DNA of 64,000 nt, taken from NCBI RefSeq assembly GCF_000373625.1, contig NZ_KB891988.1, positions 780,053-844,052 on the forward strand. Direction: 5' to 3'. Shown in pieces: positions 55,155 to 63,411 of the stretch. The position numbers and the translations under genes are program-made. Numbering within the stretch: the stretch's first letter is position 1; each line of letters begins with the position of its first letter. The stretch is from Streptomyces sp. LaPpAH-108. Its GTDB lineage: Bacteria; Actinomycetota; Actinomycetes; Streptomycetales; Streptomycetaceae. The notes under the pieces are model-generated. The model was not told the origin of the DNA and did no database searches. It saw only the letters and a program-made list of their open reading frames with translations.

Positions 55155-55546
55155 GTGACGTACGCCGTGTGAACACCGGCGCGCCCTGGGAGGAGCAGTT
55201 CGGCTACTCCCGCGCGGTGGAGCTGCCCAACGGCCTGGTCCTCGTCTCGGGCTGCACCTCCATCGTGGACGGGCAGATCGCCGGGGGCGGCCCGTACGAG
55301 CAGGCCGTCAACGCCTTCAACGTCGCGCTCGGCGCGCTGGAGCAGGTGGGCCTCGGGCGCGACGACGTGGTGCGCACCCGTATGTACATCACCCATGCCC
55401 GGGACGTGGACGATGTGGGACGCGCCCACAAGGAGCTGTTCGACTCCGTCCGGCCCGCCGCAACCATGATCATCGTCTCCGGTTTCGTGGACCCCAGCCT
55501 GGTCGTCGAGATCGAGGTGGAGGCGTTCCGAGGAGTGTCCGCATGA
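55151..55546 (+). CDS. RidA/YjgF-like imine deaminase
   Basis: 131 aa; the GTG at 55151 overlaps the priA stop and the TGA overlaps the hisF ATG. Family members deaminate reactive enamine/imine intermediates of PLP enzymes. [17 protein letters not shown] and [22 protein letters not shown] resemble RidA, and the Arg common in the active loop is R126 or an equivalent near the C-terminal EVEAFRGVS. Its place between priA and hisF suggests it shares regulation with histidine synthesis. Confidence 0.82.
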   Translation: MSDVRRVNTGAPWEEQFGYSRAVELPNGLVLVSGCTSIVDGQIAGGGPYEQAVNAFNVALGALEQVGLGRDDVVRTRMYITHARDVDDVGRAHKELFDSVRPAATMIIVSGFVDPSLVVEIEVEAFRGVSA

Positions 55547-56298
55547 GCCTGGCCGTACGCGTGATCCCCTGCCTGGACGTGGACAACGGCCGGGTCGTCA
55601 AGGGCGTCAACTTCCAGAACCTGCGCGACGCGGGCGACCCGGTGGAGATGGCCAAGGTCTACGACGCCGAGGGCGCCGACGAGCTGACCTTCCTGGACAT
55701 CACCGCCTCCTCCGGCGACCGGGAGACCACCTACGACGTGGTGCGCCGCACCGCCGAGCAGGTCTTCATCCCGCTCACCGTCGGGGGCGGCGTCCGCACC
55801 GCCGAGGACGTGGACAAGCTGCTGCGCGCGGGCGCGGACAAGGTGGGCGTCAACACGGCCGCCATCGCCCGGCCCGACCTCATCCGCGAGATCGCGGAGC
55901 GGTTCGGCCGCCAGGTGCTGGTCCTCTCGGTGGACGCCCGCCGCACGCCGTCCGGCTCCTTCGAGGTCACCACCCACGGTGGCCGCAAGGGCACCGGCAT
56001 CGACGCGGTCGAGTGGGCGCACCGGGCCGCCGAGCTGGGCGCGGGCGAGATCCTGCTCAACTCGATGGACGCGGACGGCACGAAGGACGGCTACGACATC
56101 GAGATGCTGGCCGCCGTCCGCAAGCACGTCTCCGTGCCGGTGATCGCCTCGGGCGGCGCGGGCGCGCTGGAGCACTTCTCCCCGGCGGTCGAGGCGGGCG
56201 CGGACGCGGTCCTCGCGGCCTCGGTCTTCCACTTCGGGGACCTGCGGATCGGCGATGTGAAGCGGACGCTGCGGGAGGCGGGGCACCCCGTCAGGTAA
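55543..56298 (+). CDS. hisF: Imidazole glycerol phosphate synthase cyclase subunit HisF
   Basis: 251 aa from ATG at 55543. TIM-barrel cyclase forming imidazole glycerol phosphate and AICAR with HisH. Catalytic D11 in [14 protein letters not shown] and the second catalytic Asp in [11 protein letters not shown] (about 129), with [13 protein letters not shown] and [11 protein letters not shown]. Last his gene of this cluster, followed by a 99-nt gap with a palindrome. Confidence 0.96.
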   Translation: MSLAVRVIPCLDVDNGRVVKGVNFQNLRDAGDPVEMAKVYDAEGADELTFLDITASSGDRETTYDVVRRTAEQVFIPLTVGGGVRTAEDVDKLLRAGADKVGVNTAAIARPDLIREIAERFGRQVLVLSVDARRTPSGSFEVTTHGGRKGTGIDAVEWAHRAAELGAGEILLNSMDADGTKDGYDIEMLAAVRKHVSVPVIASGGAGALEHFSPAVEAGADAVLAASVFHFGDLRIGDVKRTLREAGHPVR

Positions 56299-56337
56299 GG
56301 GGCGCGCCCGTCCGGTGATTCCATCGGCTGTTCGTAC

Positions 56338-56357
56338 CTTCACTCGTGGTAGTGAAG
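56338..56357. promoter_or_regulatory. Inverted repeat upstream of the toxin-antitoxin-like pair
   Basis: CTTCACT-CGTGGT-AGTGAAG has perfect 7-bp arms. It lies 41 nt before the antitoxin-like start. TAGGCT (56386-56391) ends 6 nt before that ATG and could be a -10 element with a leaderless start. Autoregulation by the ribbon-helix-helix protein is the natural inference. Confidence 0.5.
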
Positions 56358-56397
56358 ACGGTAGTGGTCGGGGTTCCAGGCTGTATAGGCTGCGCAT

Positions 56398-56616
56398 ATG
56401 CCTGGAATCACGATCGAGTTCACCGAGGAAGAGCTGGCCGAGCTGCGCGCCGAGGCCAAGGAGCAGGGCGTGGCGATCAAGCGGCTGGCCCACGACATAC
56501 TGACCGAGGACGTGGTGCGGCGGCGGCAGAAGCAGCGGTTCGTCGAGGGGGCCTCGAAGAAGGCCCGCGAGATCATGGCCGACTTCGAGGAGCGCTTCCC
56601 GAAGGGACTTCGATGA
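56398..56616 (+). CDS. Antitoxin-like ribbon-helix-helix protein
   Basis: 72 aa, ATG at 56398. ITIEFTEEELAELRAEAKEQ fits a strand then helix, and IKRLAHDILTEDVVRR a second helix, so an RHH DNA-binding fold is likely. The C-terminus (ADFEERFPKG) resembles the toxin-binding end of Phd-type antitoxins. It overlaps the Doc-like gene by 4 nt. No Shine-Dalgarno sequence; see the palindrome upstream. Confidence 0.65.
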   Translation: MPGITIEFTEEELAELRAEAKEQGVAIKRLAHDILTEDVVRRRQKQRFVEGASKKAREIMADFEERFPKGLR

Positions 56617-56987
56617 CGCTGTACGTCGACCCGGGATGGGTGCTCAACATCCAGGTCAACGTCTCCCCGCAGAACACGCCCATCCGTGACTGGGGCGCCC
56701 TCCACTGCATGGTCGAGCGGCACCGGTACGAGCGGGTCGCGGGCGAGCCCTACTACGAGGAGATCGCCTCCCGGGCGGCCACCTTCCTGCACACCGCCCT
56801 GCGCCTGCGGCCGTTCAGCGACTACAACGCGTCGATCGGTGTCGCCTGCGCCTGGGAGTACATGGAGCAGTCCGGAGTGCCCTTCGAGATGCCGCGCGGC
56901 GAGGTCGCCAAGCTCGTCTCCGACATCCGCAGCGACGAGGCCGACCTCCAGGAGACCGCCCGCCTGCTGCGCGAGTGGGCCGCGTGA
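56613..56987 (+). CDS. Doc/Fic-like toxin with degenerate Fic motif
   Basis: 124 aa, ATG at 56613. From residue about 54 it aligns with Doc toxins: AATFLHTALRLRPFSDYNAS over the segment holding the Fic motif. The catalytic His of HxFxDxNKR is Arg (R66), F68, D70 and N72 are kept, and the Lys-Arg pair is Ala-Ser (73-74). Doc uses these residues to phosphorylate EF-Tu, so kinase activity is doubtful. The C-terminal half (EYMEQSGVPFEMPRGEVAKL) also parallels Doc. It could be an inactivated toxin or have a changed activity. Confidence 0.65.
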   Translation: MTLYVDPGWVLNIQVNVSPQNTPIRDWGALHCMVERHRYERVAGEPYYEEIASRAATFLHTALRLRPFSDYNASIGVACAWEYMEQSGVPFEMPRGEVAKLVSDIRSDEADLQETARLLREWAA

Positions 56988-56991
56988 TCCA

Positions 56992-58533
56992 GTGACCGAC
57001 ACCGCGATACGCCCGGCCGCCCGGACCGAGAGCCGGGCGGCCCACCGCGACCCCAACGTCCTGCGCTGGCTCGGGGCCTACGCCGCCTCCATGGTCGGCG
57101 ACAGCGTCTTCTATCTCGCCCTGTCCTGGGCCGCCGTACGGGCCGGGAGCCCGGCGGAGGCCGGGATCGTGGTGTCCGTCAGCGCGCTGCCGCGTGCCCT
57201 GCTGATGCTGGGCGGCGGGGTGGTGGCCGACCGGTTCGGGCCGCGCCGGGTCGTCATCGGCAGCGACACCGTGCGCTGCGCGGCCGTCCTCGCCGTGGCC
57301 GCGCTGCTGTTCCTCGCCCGGCCCGGACTGTGGCCGCTGGCCGCGCTGGCGCTGCTGTTCGGCGCCGTCGACGCCGTGTTCGTCCCGGCCGTGGGCGCCC
57401 TGCCCGCCAGGATCACCGGCCCGGACCAGCTCACCCGGGTCCAGGGGATGCGCGGCCTCGCGAACCGGTTCGCCTCCGTCGTCGGCGCCCCGCTCGGCGG
57501 GCTCGCCATCGCGACCGGCGGCGCGGCGGGCGCGTTCGGCGTGGCCGGGGTGCTCATCGCGGTATCGGTGCCGTTGCTGGTCTCGGTGCGGCTACGGGGG
57601 CTGTCCTCGGAGGAGGCGGCCGGGAAGACCGGCACGCCCGGGGGGACGAGCGGGCCGGGGGAGACCGCTCCCGCTCCCGGTGCCGGAGAGTCGGTGGCGC
57701 CTGTGGCGGTCGTACCGGCCGGGGAGGCCGTCCCGGCGGCGACCCTGCCGCTCGCGGCCACCGTGTCGACCACGGAGACCGTGCCGCCCGCAGCCCCCGT
57801 GCCGCCCGCAGCCCCCGTGCTGCCCGCGGACGCCGTCTCCGCCGTGGCGACCGTGCCCCTCGCCCCGGCCGCTCCCGCCGCGCCGGAGGCCACCCCCGCC
57901 CCCGCCTCTGCCCCGCGCCCCGTCGGCCCCTGGCACGACCTGCGTGCCGGGCTCGCCTACATCCGTCACCACCGCGTCCTCGGCCCCCTGGTGCTGGCCA
58001 TCGCGCTCGGGGACCTCGGGTTCGTCGGGCCGCTGAACATCGGGCTGACCCTGCTGGCCGACCGGCGCGGCTGGGGGGCCTCCGGCATGGGCTGGGTGCT
58101 CGCCGGGTTCGGGGCCGGAGCGGGCGCCGTCTCGATGCTGCTCGCCGTACGGGGACGGCTGCCCCGGGCCGGACTGGTCACGGGGGCCGCCTGCGTGGCC
58201 GGTGCCGTCGCCGTCGGGGCGCTGGGCCAGGCGTCCGCGCTGCCCGCCGCCGTCGGCATCGCGCTGCTCGTCGGGCTGCTCGCCGGGCTCAGCGGGGCCC
58301 TGTGCGGGGCGCTGCTCCAGACCCAGGGCGACCCCGCCTACCTCGGCCGGGTCACCTCCGTCGCCAGCCTGGTCAGCCTCGGCATCGCCCCGCTGAGCAT
58401 GCCGTTCGCCGCCGCGGCGATCGGCGCCTGGGGCACCGGGCCGGTGTACGCCGTCAGCGCCGCCGTCTGCGGCTTGGGCGGAGTCGTCGTCCTCGCGTTC
58501 CCCGCGCTGCGCCGCGCCGAGCTGCCCCGCTGA
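56992..58533 (+). CDS. Major facilitator superfamily transporter with long central loop
   Basis: 513 aa from GTG at 56992, 4 nt after the Doc-like gene. Six hydrophobic segments lie before residue about 200 and six more after about 320. GGGVVADRFGPRRVVIGSD is the MFS loop 2-3 motif. The central loop (about 203-313) is a Pro/Ala/Val/Thr-rich low-complexity tract with repeats such as PPAAPVPPAAPVLPAD, far longer than normal. Substrate unknown. Convergent with the glyoxalase-like gene. Confidence 0.82.
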   Translation: MTDTAIRPAARTESRAAHRDPNVLRWLGAYAASMVGDSVFYLALSWAAVRAGSPAEAGIVVSVSALPRALLMLGGGVVADRFGPRRVVIGSDTVRCAAVLAVAALLFLARPGLWPLAALALLFGAVDAVFVPAVGALPARITGPDQLTRVQGMRGLANRFASVVGAPLGGLAIATGGAAGAFGVAGVLIAVSVPLLVSVRLRGLSSEEAAGKTGTPGGTSGPGETAPAPGAGESVAPVAVVPAGEAVPAATLPLAATVSTTETVPPAAPVPPAAPVLPADAVSAVATVPLAPAAPAAPEATPAPASAPRPVGPWHDLRAGLAYIRHHRVLGPLVLAIALGDLGFVGPLNIGLTLLADRRGWGASGMGWVLAGFGAGAGAVSMLLAVRGRLPRAGLVTGAACVAGAVAVGALGQASALPAAVGIALLVGLLAGLSGALCGALLQTQGDPAYLGRVTSVASLVSLGIAPLSMPFAAAAIGAWGTGPVYAVSAAVCGLGGVVVLAFPALRRAELPR

Positions 58534-58542
58534 CCGGTCCCG

Positions 58543-58941
58543 TCAGGGGATCGGCTGGGTCAGCTGGACCAGATTGCCCACCGTGTCGTCCAGGACCGCC
58601 GCCAGCAGCGGGCCCTGGACGGTCGGGGGGTGCGGGAAGCGCACCCCGAGGCCGCGCAGCCGCTCGTACTCGGCGAACAGGTCGTCCACCGCGAACACGA
58701 TGGACGGCAGCCCCGCCTCGTACAGCGCCGCCCGGTACGGCTCCGCGATCGGGCCCTCGCCGGGTTCCAGGAGCAGCTGCACGTCCGGCTGGGCCCCGTC
58801 CGGCGCTCCCACCGTGACGAACAGGGCGCCCTCGCCGAGGTCCATGTGCAGCCGTGTCTCGAAGCCCAGCACCTCCGTGTAGAAGGTGTGCGCCCGCTCG
58901 ACGTCGTCGACGTACACCCCGGTCATCGCGACCTTGATCAC
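58543..58941 (-). CDS. Glyoxalase/bleomycin-resistance-like (VOC) protein
   Basis: 132 aa from the GTG at 58941. VOC fold: [20 protein letters not shown] is the classic first beta-alpha-beta unit, with a second repeat from [20 protein letters not shown]. Metal ligands are plausible but not certain. Function could be a lyase or a binding protein. Separated from the next minus-strand gene by 19 nt. Confidence 0.85.
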   Translation of the reverse strand: MIKVAMTGVYVDDVERAHTFYTEVLGFETRLHMDLGEGALFVTVGAPDGAQPDVQLLLEPGEGPIAEPYRAALYEAGLPSIVFAVDDLFAEYERLRGLGVRFPHPPTVQGPLLAAVLDDTVGNLVQLTQPIP

Positions 58942-58960
58942 GGCGGCGCGCCCCCGGGAC

Positions 58961-59596
58961 TCAGATGCCGAGCTGCCGGGATTCGCCGAGCTTGGTGATC
59001 GCGTCCGGGTCGCCGTCCAGGACCACCTTGGCCGCGTCCTGCCGCCCGAAGACGAACATCAGCAGCTCGGCGGGCTCCCCGGTCACCGTCACCACCGGCG
59101 CTCCCTTGTGCGCCACCACCGTCTGCCCGTCCGGGCGGCGCAGCACCAGGCCGGTCGGCGCCTTGCGCCCCGCGAGGCGGGCCGTGCGCTCCAGGCGCGA
59201 CCACAGCGTGTCCTGGAACACCGGGTCCAGCTCGCGCGGGCTCCAGTCCGGCTGGGCGCGGCGCACGTCCTCGGCGTGGACGAAGAACTCCACCGTGTTC
59301 GACGCCTCGTCCACCTGCTTGACGGAGAACGGCGAGAGCTTCGGCGGGCCCGTCCGGATCAGCTGGATCAGCTCGGAGTACGGCTTCGCGGTGTACTCCT
59401 CCATCACCCGGTCCAGGCGGGGCGCGAGCTGCTTCACGAACTGGCCCGCGACCGCGTCGGGGCGGCGCTCGCGCACCACCACGTGCGCGGCCAGGTCCCG
59501 GGTGGTCCACCCCTCGCACAATGTCGGGGCTTCCGGACCGGCGGTTTCCAAGAGGTCGGCGAGCAACAGCCGTTCACGCTTGGCGAAGGTCGACAT
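58961..59596 (-). CDS. TIGR03085-like DinB-fold protein
   Basis: 211 aa, ATG at 59596. The start [20 protein letters not shown] and the [20 protein letters not shown] segment match actinobacterial proteins related to mycothiol-dependent maleylpyruvate isomerases (TIGR03085). H38 and the [16 protein letters not shown] motif are likely metal ligands in the DinB fold. Mycothiol is the main thiol of Streptomyces. Substrate not predictable. Confidence 0.75.
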   Translation of the reverse strand: MSTFAKRERLLLADLLETAGPEAPTLCEGWTTRDLAAHVVVRERRPDAVAGQFVKQLAPRLDRVMEEYTAKPYSELIQLIRTGPPKLSPFSVKQVDEASNTVEFFVHAEDVRRAQPDWSPRELDPVFQDTLWSRLERTARLAGRKAPTGLVLRRPDGQTVVAHKGAPVVTVTGEPAELLMFVFGRQDAAKVVLDGDPDAITKLGESRQLGI

Positions 59597-59678
59597 GGGC
59601 TCAGCCTACGACCATACGGAAGGACCGGACAGCGGACACGGACCGTGACGCGCCGCCCCGCACGGCACAATGGCCCCC

Positions 59679-60068
59679 ATGACCCGTACGACCGGCAGCC
59701 CCCGCCCCAGCGGCCTCGACCCGGAGATCGCCGCCCGCCTCAAGCGCGACCGCGACGGACTCGTGCCCGCCATCGCCCAGCAGTACGACACCGGCGAGGT
59801 ACTGATGCTCGGCTGGATGGACGACGAGGCGCTGCATCGCACCCTGACCACCGGCCGCTGCACGTACTGGTCCCGCAGCCGCCAGGAGTACTGGGTCAAG
59901 GGCGACACCTCCGGCCACGTCCAGCTGGTGAAGTCGGTCGCGCTGGACTGCGACGCCGACACCCTGCTGGTCAAGGTCGACCAGACGGGCGCCGCCTGCC
60001 ACACCGGCGACCGCACCTGCTTCGACGCCGACGTGCTGCTGAAGGACGCCAAGGACACAGACCGGTGA
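59679..60068 (+). CDS. hisI: Phosphoribosyl-AMP cyclohydrolase HisI
   Basis: 129 aa from the ATG at 59679; an ATG at 59670 is in frame. CACAAT (59666-59671) ends 7 nt before 59679 and would overlap the earlier ATG, which favours the later start and a leaderless mRNA. HisI hydrolyses PR-AMP in histidine synthesis, using zinc. Motifs: [42 protein letters not shown] and CHTGDRTCF. No hisE domain is fused. It overlaps trpE by 4 nt, so histidine and tryptophan genes share a transcript. Confidence 0.95.
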   Translation: MTRTTGSPRPSGLDPEIAARLKRDRDGLVPAIAQQYDTGEVLMLGWMDDEALHRTLTTGRCTYWSRSRQEYWVKGDTSGHVQLVKSVALDCDADTLLVKVDQTGAACHTGDRTCFDADVLLKDAKDTDR

Positions 60069-61555
60069 ACGCCATGGACCTCGACACCTTCCGCAAGCTC
60101 GCCGCCGACCGGCGCGTCATCCCGGTCACCCGCAAGCTCCTCGCCGACGGCGACACCCCCGTCGCCCTCTACCGCAAGCTCGCCGCCGAACGCCCCGGCA
60201 CCTTCCTCCTGGAGTCCGCCGAGAACGGCCGCTCCTGGTCGCGCTACTCCTTCGTCGGCGTCCGCTCGGCGGGCACCCTCACCACCCGCGACGGCCAGGC
60301 CCACTGGCTCGGCACCCCGCCGGTCGGCGTCCCCACCGACGGCGACCCGCTGGTCGCCCTGCGCGCCACCCTCCAGGCCCTGCACACCCCGCACCAGGAG
60401 GGCCTGCCGCCCTTCACCGGCGGCATGGTCGGCTACCTCGGCTACGACATCGTCCGCCGCCTGGAGAAGATCGGCCCCGGCGAGCGCGACGACCTGAAGC
60501 TGCCCGAGCTGACCATGCTCCTCACCAGCGACCTCGCGGTCATGGACCACTGGGAGGGCTCGGTCCTGCTGATCGCCAACGCGATCAACCACAACGACCT
60601 GGACACCGGCGTGGACGAGGCGTACACCGACGCGGTCGCCCGGCTCGACGCCATGGAGGCCGACCTGGCCCGCCCGGTCGCCCAGCCCCCGGCCGTGCTG
60701 CCGCCCTCCGAACTGCCCGAGTACACCGCGCTGTGGGGCGGCCCCGACTTCCAGGAGGCCGTCGAGGACGTCAAGGAGCGCATCCGCGCGGGCGAGGCCT
60801 TCCAGGTCGTGCCCTCCCAGCGCTTCGAGACGCCCTGCACCGCGAGCGCGCTGGACGTGTACCGGGTCCTCAGGGCCACCAACCCGTCCCCGTACATGTA
60901 CCTGTTCCGCTTCGACGGCTTCGACGTGGTCGGTTCCTCGCCCGAGGCGCTGGTCAAGGTCGAGGACGGGCGCGCCATGGTGCACCCCATCGCGGGCACC
61001 CGGCACCGGGGCGCCACCCCGCAGGAGGACCAGGCCCTCGCCGACGAGCTGATGGCCGACCCCAAGGAACGCGCCGAGCACCTGATGCTGGTCGACCTCG
61101 GGCGCAACGACCTCGGCCGGGTCTGCGAGCCCGGCTCCGTGGAGGTCGTCGACTTCATGTCGATCGAGCGCTACTCCCACGTGATGCACATCGTCTCCAC
61201 GGTCACCGGCAAGGTCTCCCGCGGCCGTACCGCCTTCGACGTACTCACCGCCTGCTTCCCGGCGGGCACCCTCTCCGGCGCCCCCAAGCCCCGTGCGATG
61301 CAGATCATCGACGAGCTGGAGCCCTCCCGGCGCGGTCTGTACGGCGGCTGCGTCGGCTACCTCGACTTCGCGGGCGACTCCGACACCGCCATCGCCATCC
61401 GCACCGCCCTGCTGCGCGACGGCACGGCGTACGTCCAGGCGGGTGCCGGGATCGTCGCGGACTCCGACCCGGTCGCCGAGGACCAGGAGTGCCGCAACAA
61501 GGCCGCCGCGGTGCTCCGCGCGGTCCACACCGCCAACCGGCTCGGCACCGTCTGA
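60065..61555 (+). CDS. trpE: Anthranilate synthase component I TrpE
   Basis: 496 aa; the GTG at 60065 overlaps the hisI stop, and an ATG at 60074 is possible. Converts chorismate to anthranilate with glutamine-derived ammonia. The feedback-inhibition site [16 protein letters not shown] (about 46-61) is intact. Chorismate-binding motifs are [33 protein letters not shown] and [15 protein letters not shown]. No trpG follows here, so the glutaminase is elsewhere. Confidence 0.95.
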   Translation: MNAMDLDTFRKLAADRRVIPVTRKLLADGDTPVALYRKLAAERPGTFLLESAENGRSWSRYSFVGVRSAGTLTTRDGQAHWLGTPPVGVPTDGDPLVALRATLQALHTPHQEGLPPFTGGMVGYLGYDIVRRLEKIGPGERDDLKLPELTMLLTSDLAVMDHWEGSVLLIANAINHNDLDTGVDEAYTDAVARLDAMEADLARPVAQPPAVLPPSELPEYTALWGGPDFQEAVEDVKERIRAGEAFQVVPSQRFETPCTASALDVYRVLRATNPSPYMYLFRFDGFDVVGSSPEALVKVEDGRAMVHPIAGTRHRGATPQEDQALADELMADPKERAEHLMLVDLGRNDLGRVCEPGSVEVVDFMSIERYSHVMHIVSTVTGKVSRGRTAFDVLTACFPAGTLSGAPKPRAMQIIDELEPSRRGLYGGCVGYLDFAGDSDTAIAIRTALLRDGTAYVQAGAGIVADSDPVAEDQECRNKAAAVLRAVHTANRLGTV

Positions 61556-61567
61556 CCCGTCCGGAGG

Positions 61568-61597
61568 GAACCCCGGGTGACGCGGTGCCCGGGGTTC
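61568..61597 (+). terminator. Hairpin between trpE and the trp-region membrane protein
   Basis: GAACCCCGGG (61568-61577) and CCCGGGGTTC (61588-61597) form a perfect 10-bp stem with a 10-nt loop, 12 nt after the trpE stop. No U-run follows. It may end or attenuate trpE transcription before the next gene, which has its own -10-like element (GATAGT, 61602-61607). Confidence 0.6.
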
Positions 61598-61614
61598 AGG
61601 CGATAGTGGAGTAC

Positions 61615-62244
61615 GTGACTGCCGTACCTCACCCCCGTACCGAAGCCGCCGCGCCCCTCCGGGCCAGCCGGCGCAGCCTCGCCGCGGCCCTGCTGTTCGG
61701 CGCGCTCGGCGCGGCCGTGGCGCTGCTCGCGACCCGGCAGCGCTGGTCCGAGGGCACCGCGACGGTGGCCGGCGGCACCTTCCCGCTGACCGCCAAGGGC
61801 AGCGACATCACCGGAGTCCCGGCGGCGCTCGCCGTCGTGGGGCTGGCCGCGCTGGTCGCCGTCTTCGCGGTCCGCCGGGCCGGGCGCCTCGCCGTCGCCG
61901 GGCTGCTCGCGCTCTCCGGCGCGGGCATCGTCGCCGCCGCCCTCGCCGGAGTCTCCGACGGCTCCGCGCTTGACGAGCAGGCCGCCCGGACCACCGGCGA
62001 CACCTCGGCCACCGTCGCCGCCCTCACCCACACCGGCTGGCCCTACGTCGCGGCCGTCGGCGGGGTGCTGATCCTGCTCGCCGGGGTGCTCGCCCTGCGC
62101 TACGGCCGCCTGTGGCCCGCGATGTCGGGGCGCTACGAGCGCGGCACGGAGCGCCCCCGGCGCACGGCACGCCCGGTCGACCCGGAGCGTCCCGAGGAGA
62201 TGTGGAAGGCCCTGGACCGGGGCGAGGACCCCACCGGTGGCTGA
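61615..62244 (+). CDS. Trp-region membrane protein (TIGR02234 family)
   Basis: 209 aa from the GTG at 61615; an in-frame GTG at 61606 is an alternative. GATAGT ends 7 nt before 61615, suggesting a leaderless start. Four hydrophobic segments (about 20-38, 64-80, 88-106 and 140-158). RQRWSEGTATVAGG in the first loop and the conserved place after trpE fit the trp-associated membrane protein family of actinobacteria, whose role is unknown. The C-terminal tail ends with PEEMWKALDRGEDPT. Confidence 0.82.
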   Translation: MTAVPHPRTEAAAPLRASRRSLAAALLFGALGAAVALLATRQRWSEGTATVAGGTFPLTAKGSDITGVPAALAVVGLAALVAVFAVRRAGRLAVAGLLALSGAGIVAAALAGVSDGSALDEQAARTTGDTSATVAALTHTGWPYVAAVGGVLILLAGVLALRYGRLWPAMSGRYERGTERPRRTARPVDPERPEEMWKALDRGEDPTGG

Positions 62245-62391
62245 GCCCCGCGGGCGGGTGTGGCCAACCAGACTCGACCCCCGCGTCGGTCTCCCGCGCG
62301 CGTGCGGGACAATGGGCTTCGGGCGTCCGGCCCGTACCGACCGGCGGCCTTCGGAAACGTACGTCACGTACACAGCAGCTAGGAGCAAGTC

Positions 62392-62649
62392 ATGGCGGGC
62401 AGCAGCCACGGTCACACCCCGGCCGCCTGGACCGGTGTCATCATCGCCTTCATCGGTTTCTGCGTCGCGGGCGCCTTCATGGTGATGGCCCAGCCGCTCG
62501 GCTTCTGGGCCGGCATGGTGATCGTGGTCCTCGGCGGTGTCGTCGGCATGATCATGCGTTCCATGGGCCTCGGCCAGCCCAAGGAGAGCGCCCAGATCAC
62601 CCACCTGACCCCCACCACGACCCGCGAGCCGGTCACCGCCGAGAGCTGA
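62392..62649 (+). CDS. HGxxPAAW motif membrane protein
   Basis: 85 aa from ATG at 62392, with AGGAGC 8 nt upstream. It begins MAGSSHGHTPAAWTGV, carrying the H-G-x-x-P-A-A-W motif that names this actinobacterial family. Two hydrophobic segments (about 13-32 and 37-55). Found with trp genes in Streptomyces. Function unknown. An 80-nt leader may start from GACAAT near 62307. Confidence 0.85.
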   Translation: MAGSSHGHTPAAWTGVIIAFIGFCVAGAFMVMAQPLGFWAGMVIVVLGGVVGMIMRSMGLGQPKESAQITHLTPTTTREPVTAES

Positions 62650-62687
62650 CCGCCCCGGCACACCGCATCCGGCCCCGGAAGCGCACG

Positions 62688-62726
62688 AGGACGCCCCGCT
62701 GGTATTTTCCGCCCGGCGGGGCGCCT
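62688..62726. terminator. Hairpin between convergent genes
   Basis: AGG-a-CGCCCCGC (62688-62699) pairs with GCGGGGCG-CCT (62716-62726), 11 bp with one bulged base. It lies between the HGxxPAAW gene and the minus-strand remnant, and can serve both strands. No U-run. Confidence 0.55.
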
Positions 62727-62765
62727 CTGTGTCCGGGGGAGGGTGCCGGAGACTCCACGACGGGC

Positions 62766-62974
62766 CTACGCCACCCCGGGCCGTCCCAGCAGCAGCTCAT
62801 CCCCGGCACGGAAGCGCTCGGTCCCGCCTCTTCCCAGGTGACGATCACGAACAGGCCGCCCATCGCGCCGATGCCGGTCTTGGCCGCCTTGACCGTGCGC
62901 CACTGTCCCTCGTAGCCGACCCGGTCTCCGGGGCCGACGAGGGCAGCCACCTTGGTCGGCGTCGTCACCGGCAC
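62766..62974 (-). pseudogene. Frameshifted small gene of unknown function
   Basis: Reading from a GTG at 62974 gives VGPGDRVGYEGQWRTVKAAK, then GLFVIVTWEE. The same frame then turns into atypical sequence, while the neighbouring frame continues smoothly as GTERFRAGDELLLGRPGVA and stops at 62766. Adding one G near 62841 would join the two into a protein of about 70 residues. A 1-nt deletion, or a sequencing error, is the simplest explanation. No family recognised. Confidence 0.55.
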
Positions 62975-63035
62975 TCCGACGCTCCGGCGGGATACGGGAG
63001 CTTGCCCTCACACACCGTCGTATCAGCTCTTCCGC

Positions 63036-63239
63036 TCACTCCTGACCGCCCTTCTGCAATGCGTCGGCCAGCCGTGCGGCCACGTCGGCGCGCACACGGC
63101 CCAGGTCGACGAGCCGCAGGTGCGGGGACGCGTCGTCCACCCCGAGGGAGGGGAGGACGACGCCGACCTCGGCCAGTGCCGTCCTGAGAGACTCCATCGC
63201 CGTGAACGGGTCGATGCTCTGATGTTCCTTGGTCGCCAT
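63036..63239 (-). CDS. 67-aa protein of unknown function
   Basis: ATG at 63239; the product starts MATKEHQSIDPFTAMESLRT and ends VAARLADALQKGGQE, helical and soluble. The stop lies 61 nt upstream of the frameshifted gene, so the two were probably an operon. It is divergent from the DUF6879-like gene across an AT-richer gap of 172 nt. I do not recognise a family. Confidence 0.6.
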   Translation of the reverse strand: MATKEHQSIDPFTAMESLRTALAEVGVVLPSLGVDDASPHLRLVDLGRVRADVAARLADALQKGGQE

Positions 63240-63411
63240 GAACTGGACGCTAGAACTGGCCGGTTGGGGTTCGGTACGCTGTTTTCTCGATTTTTCTCAC
63301 CGACTGGCTTGCTTAGCTCACTTTTTCGCATGAGGGTGGCCGGAACTCATGGTCCAGCCGCTTCCTCCGGGCCATGCTGGGGCGGTCAGCCTCCGGCGAA
63401 AGGAACTGATC

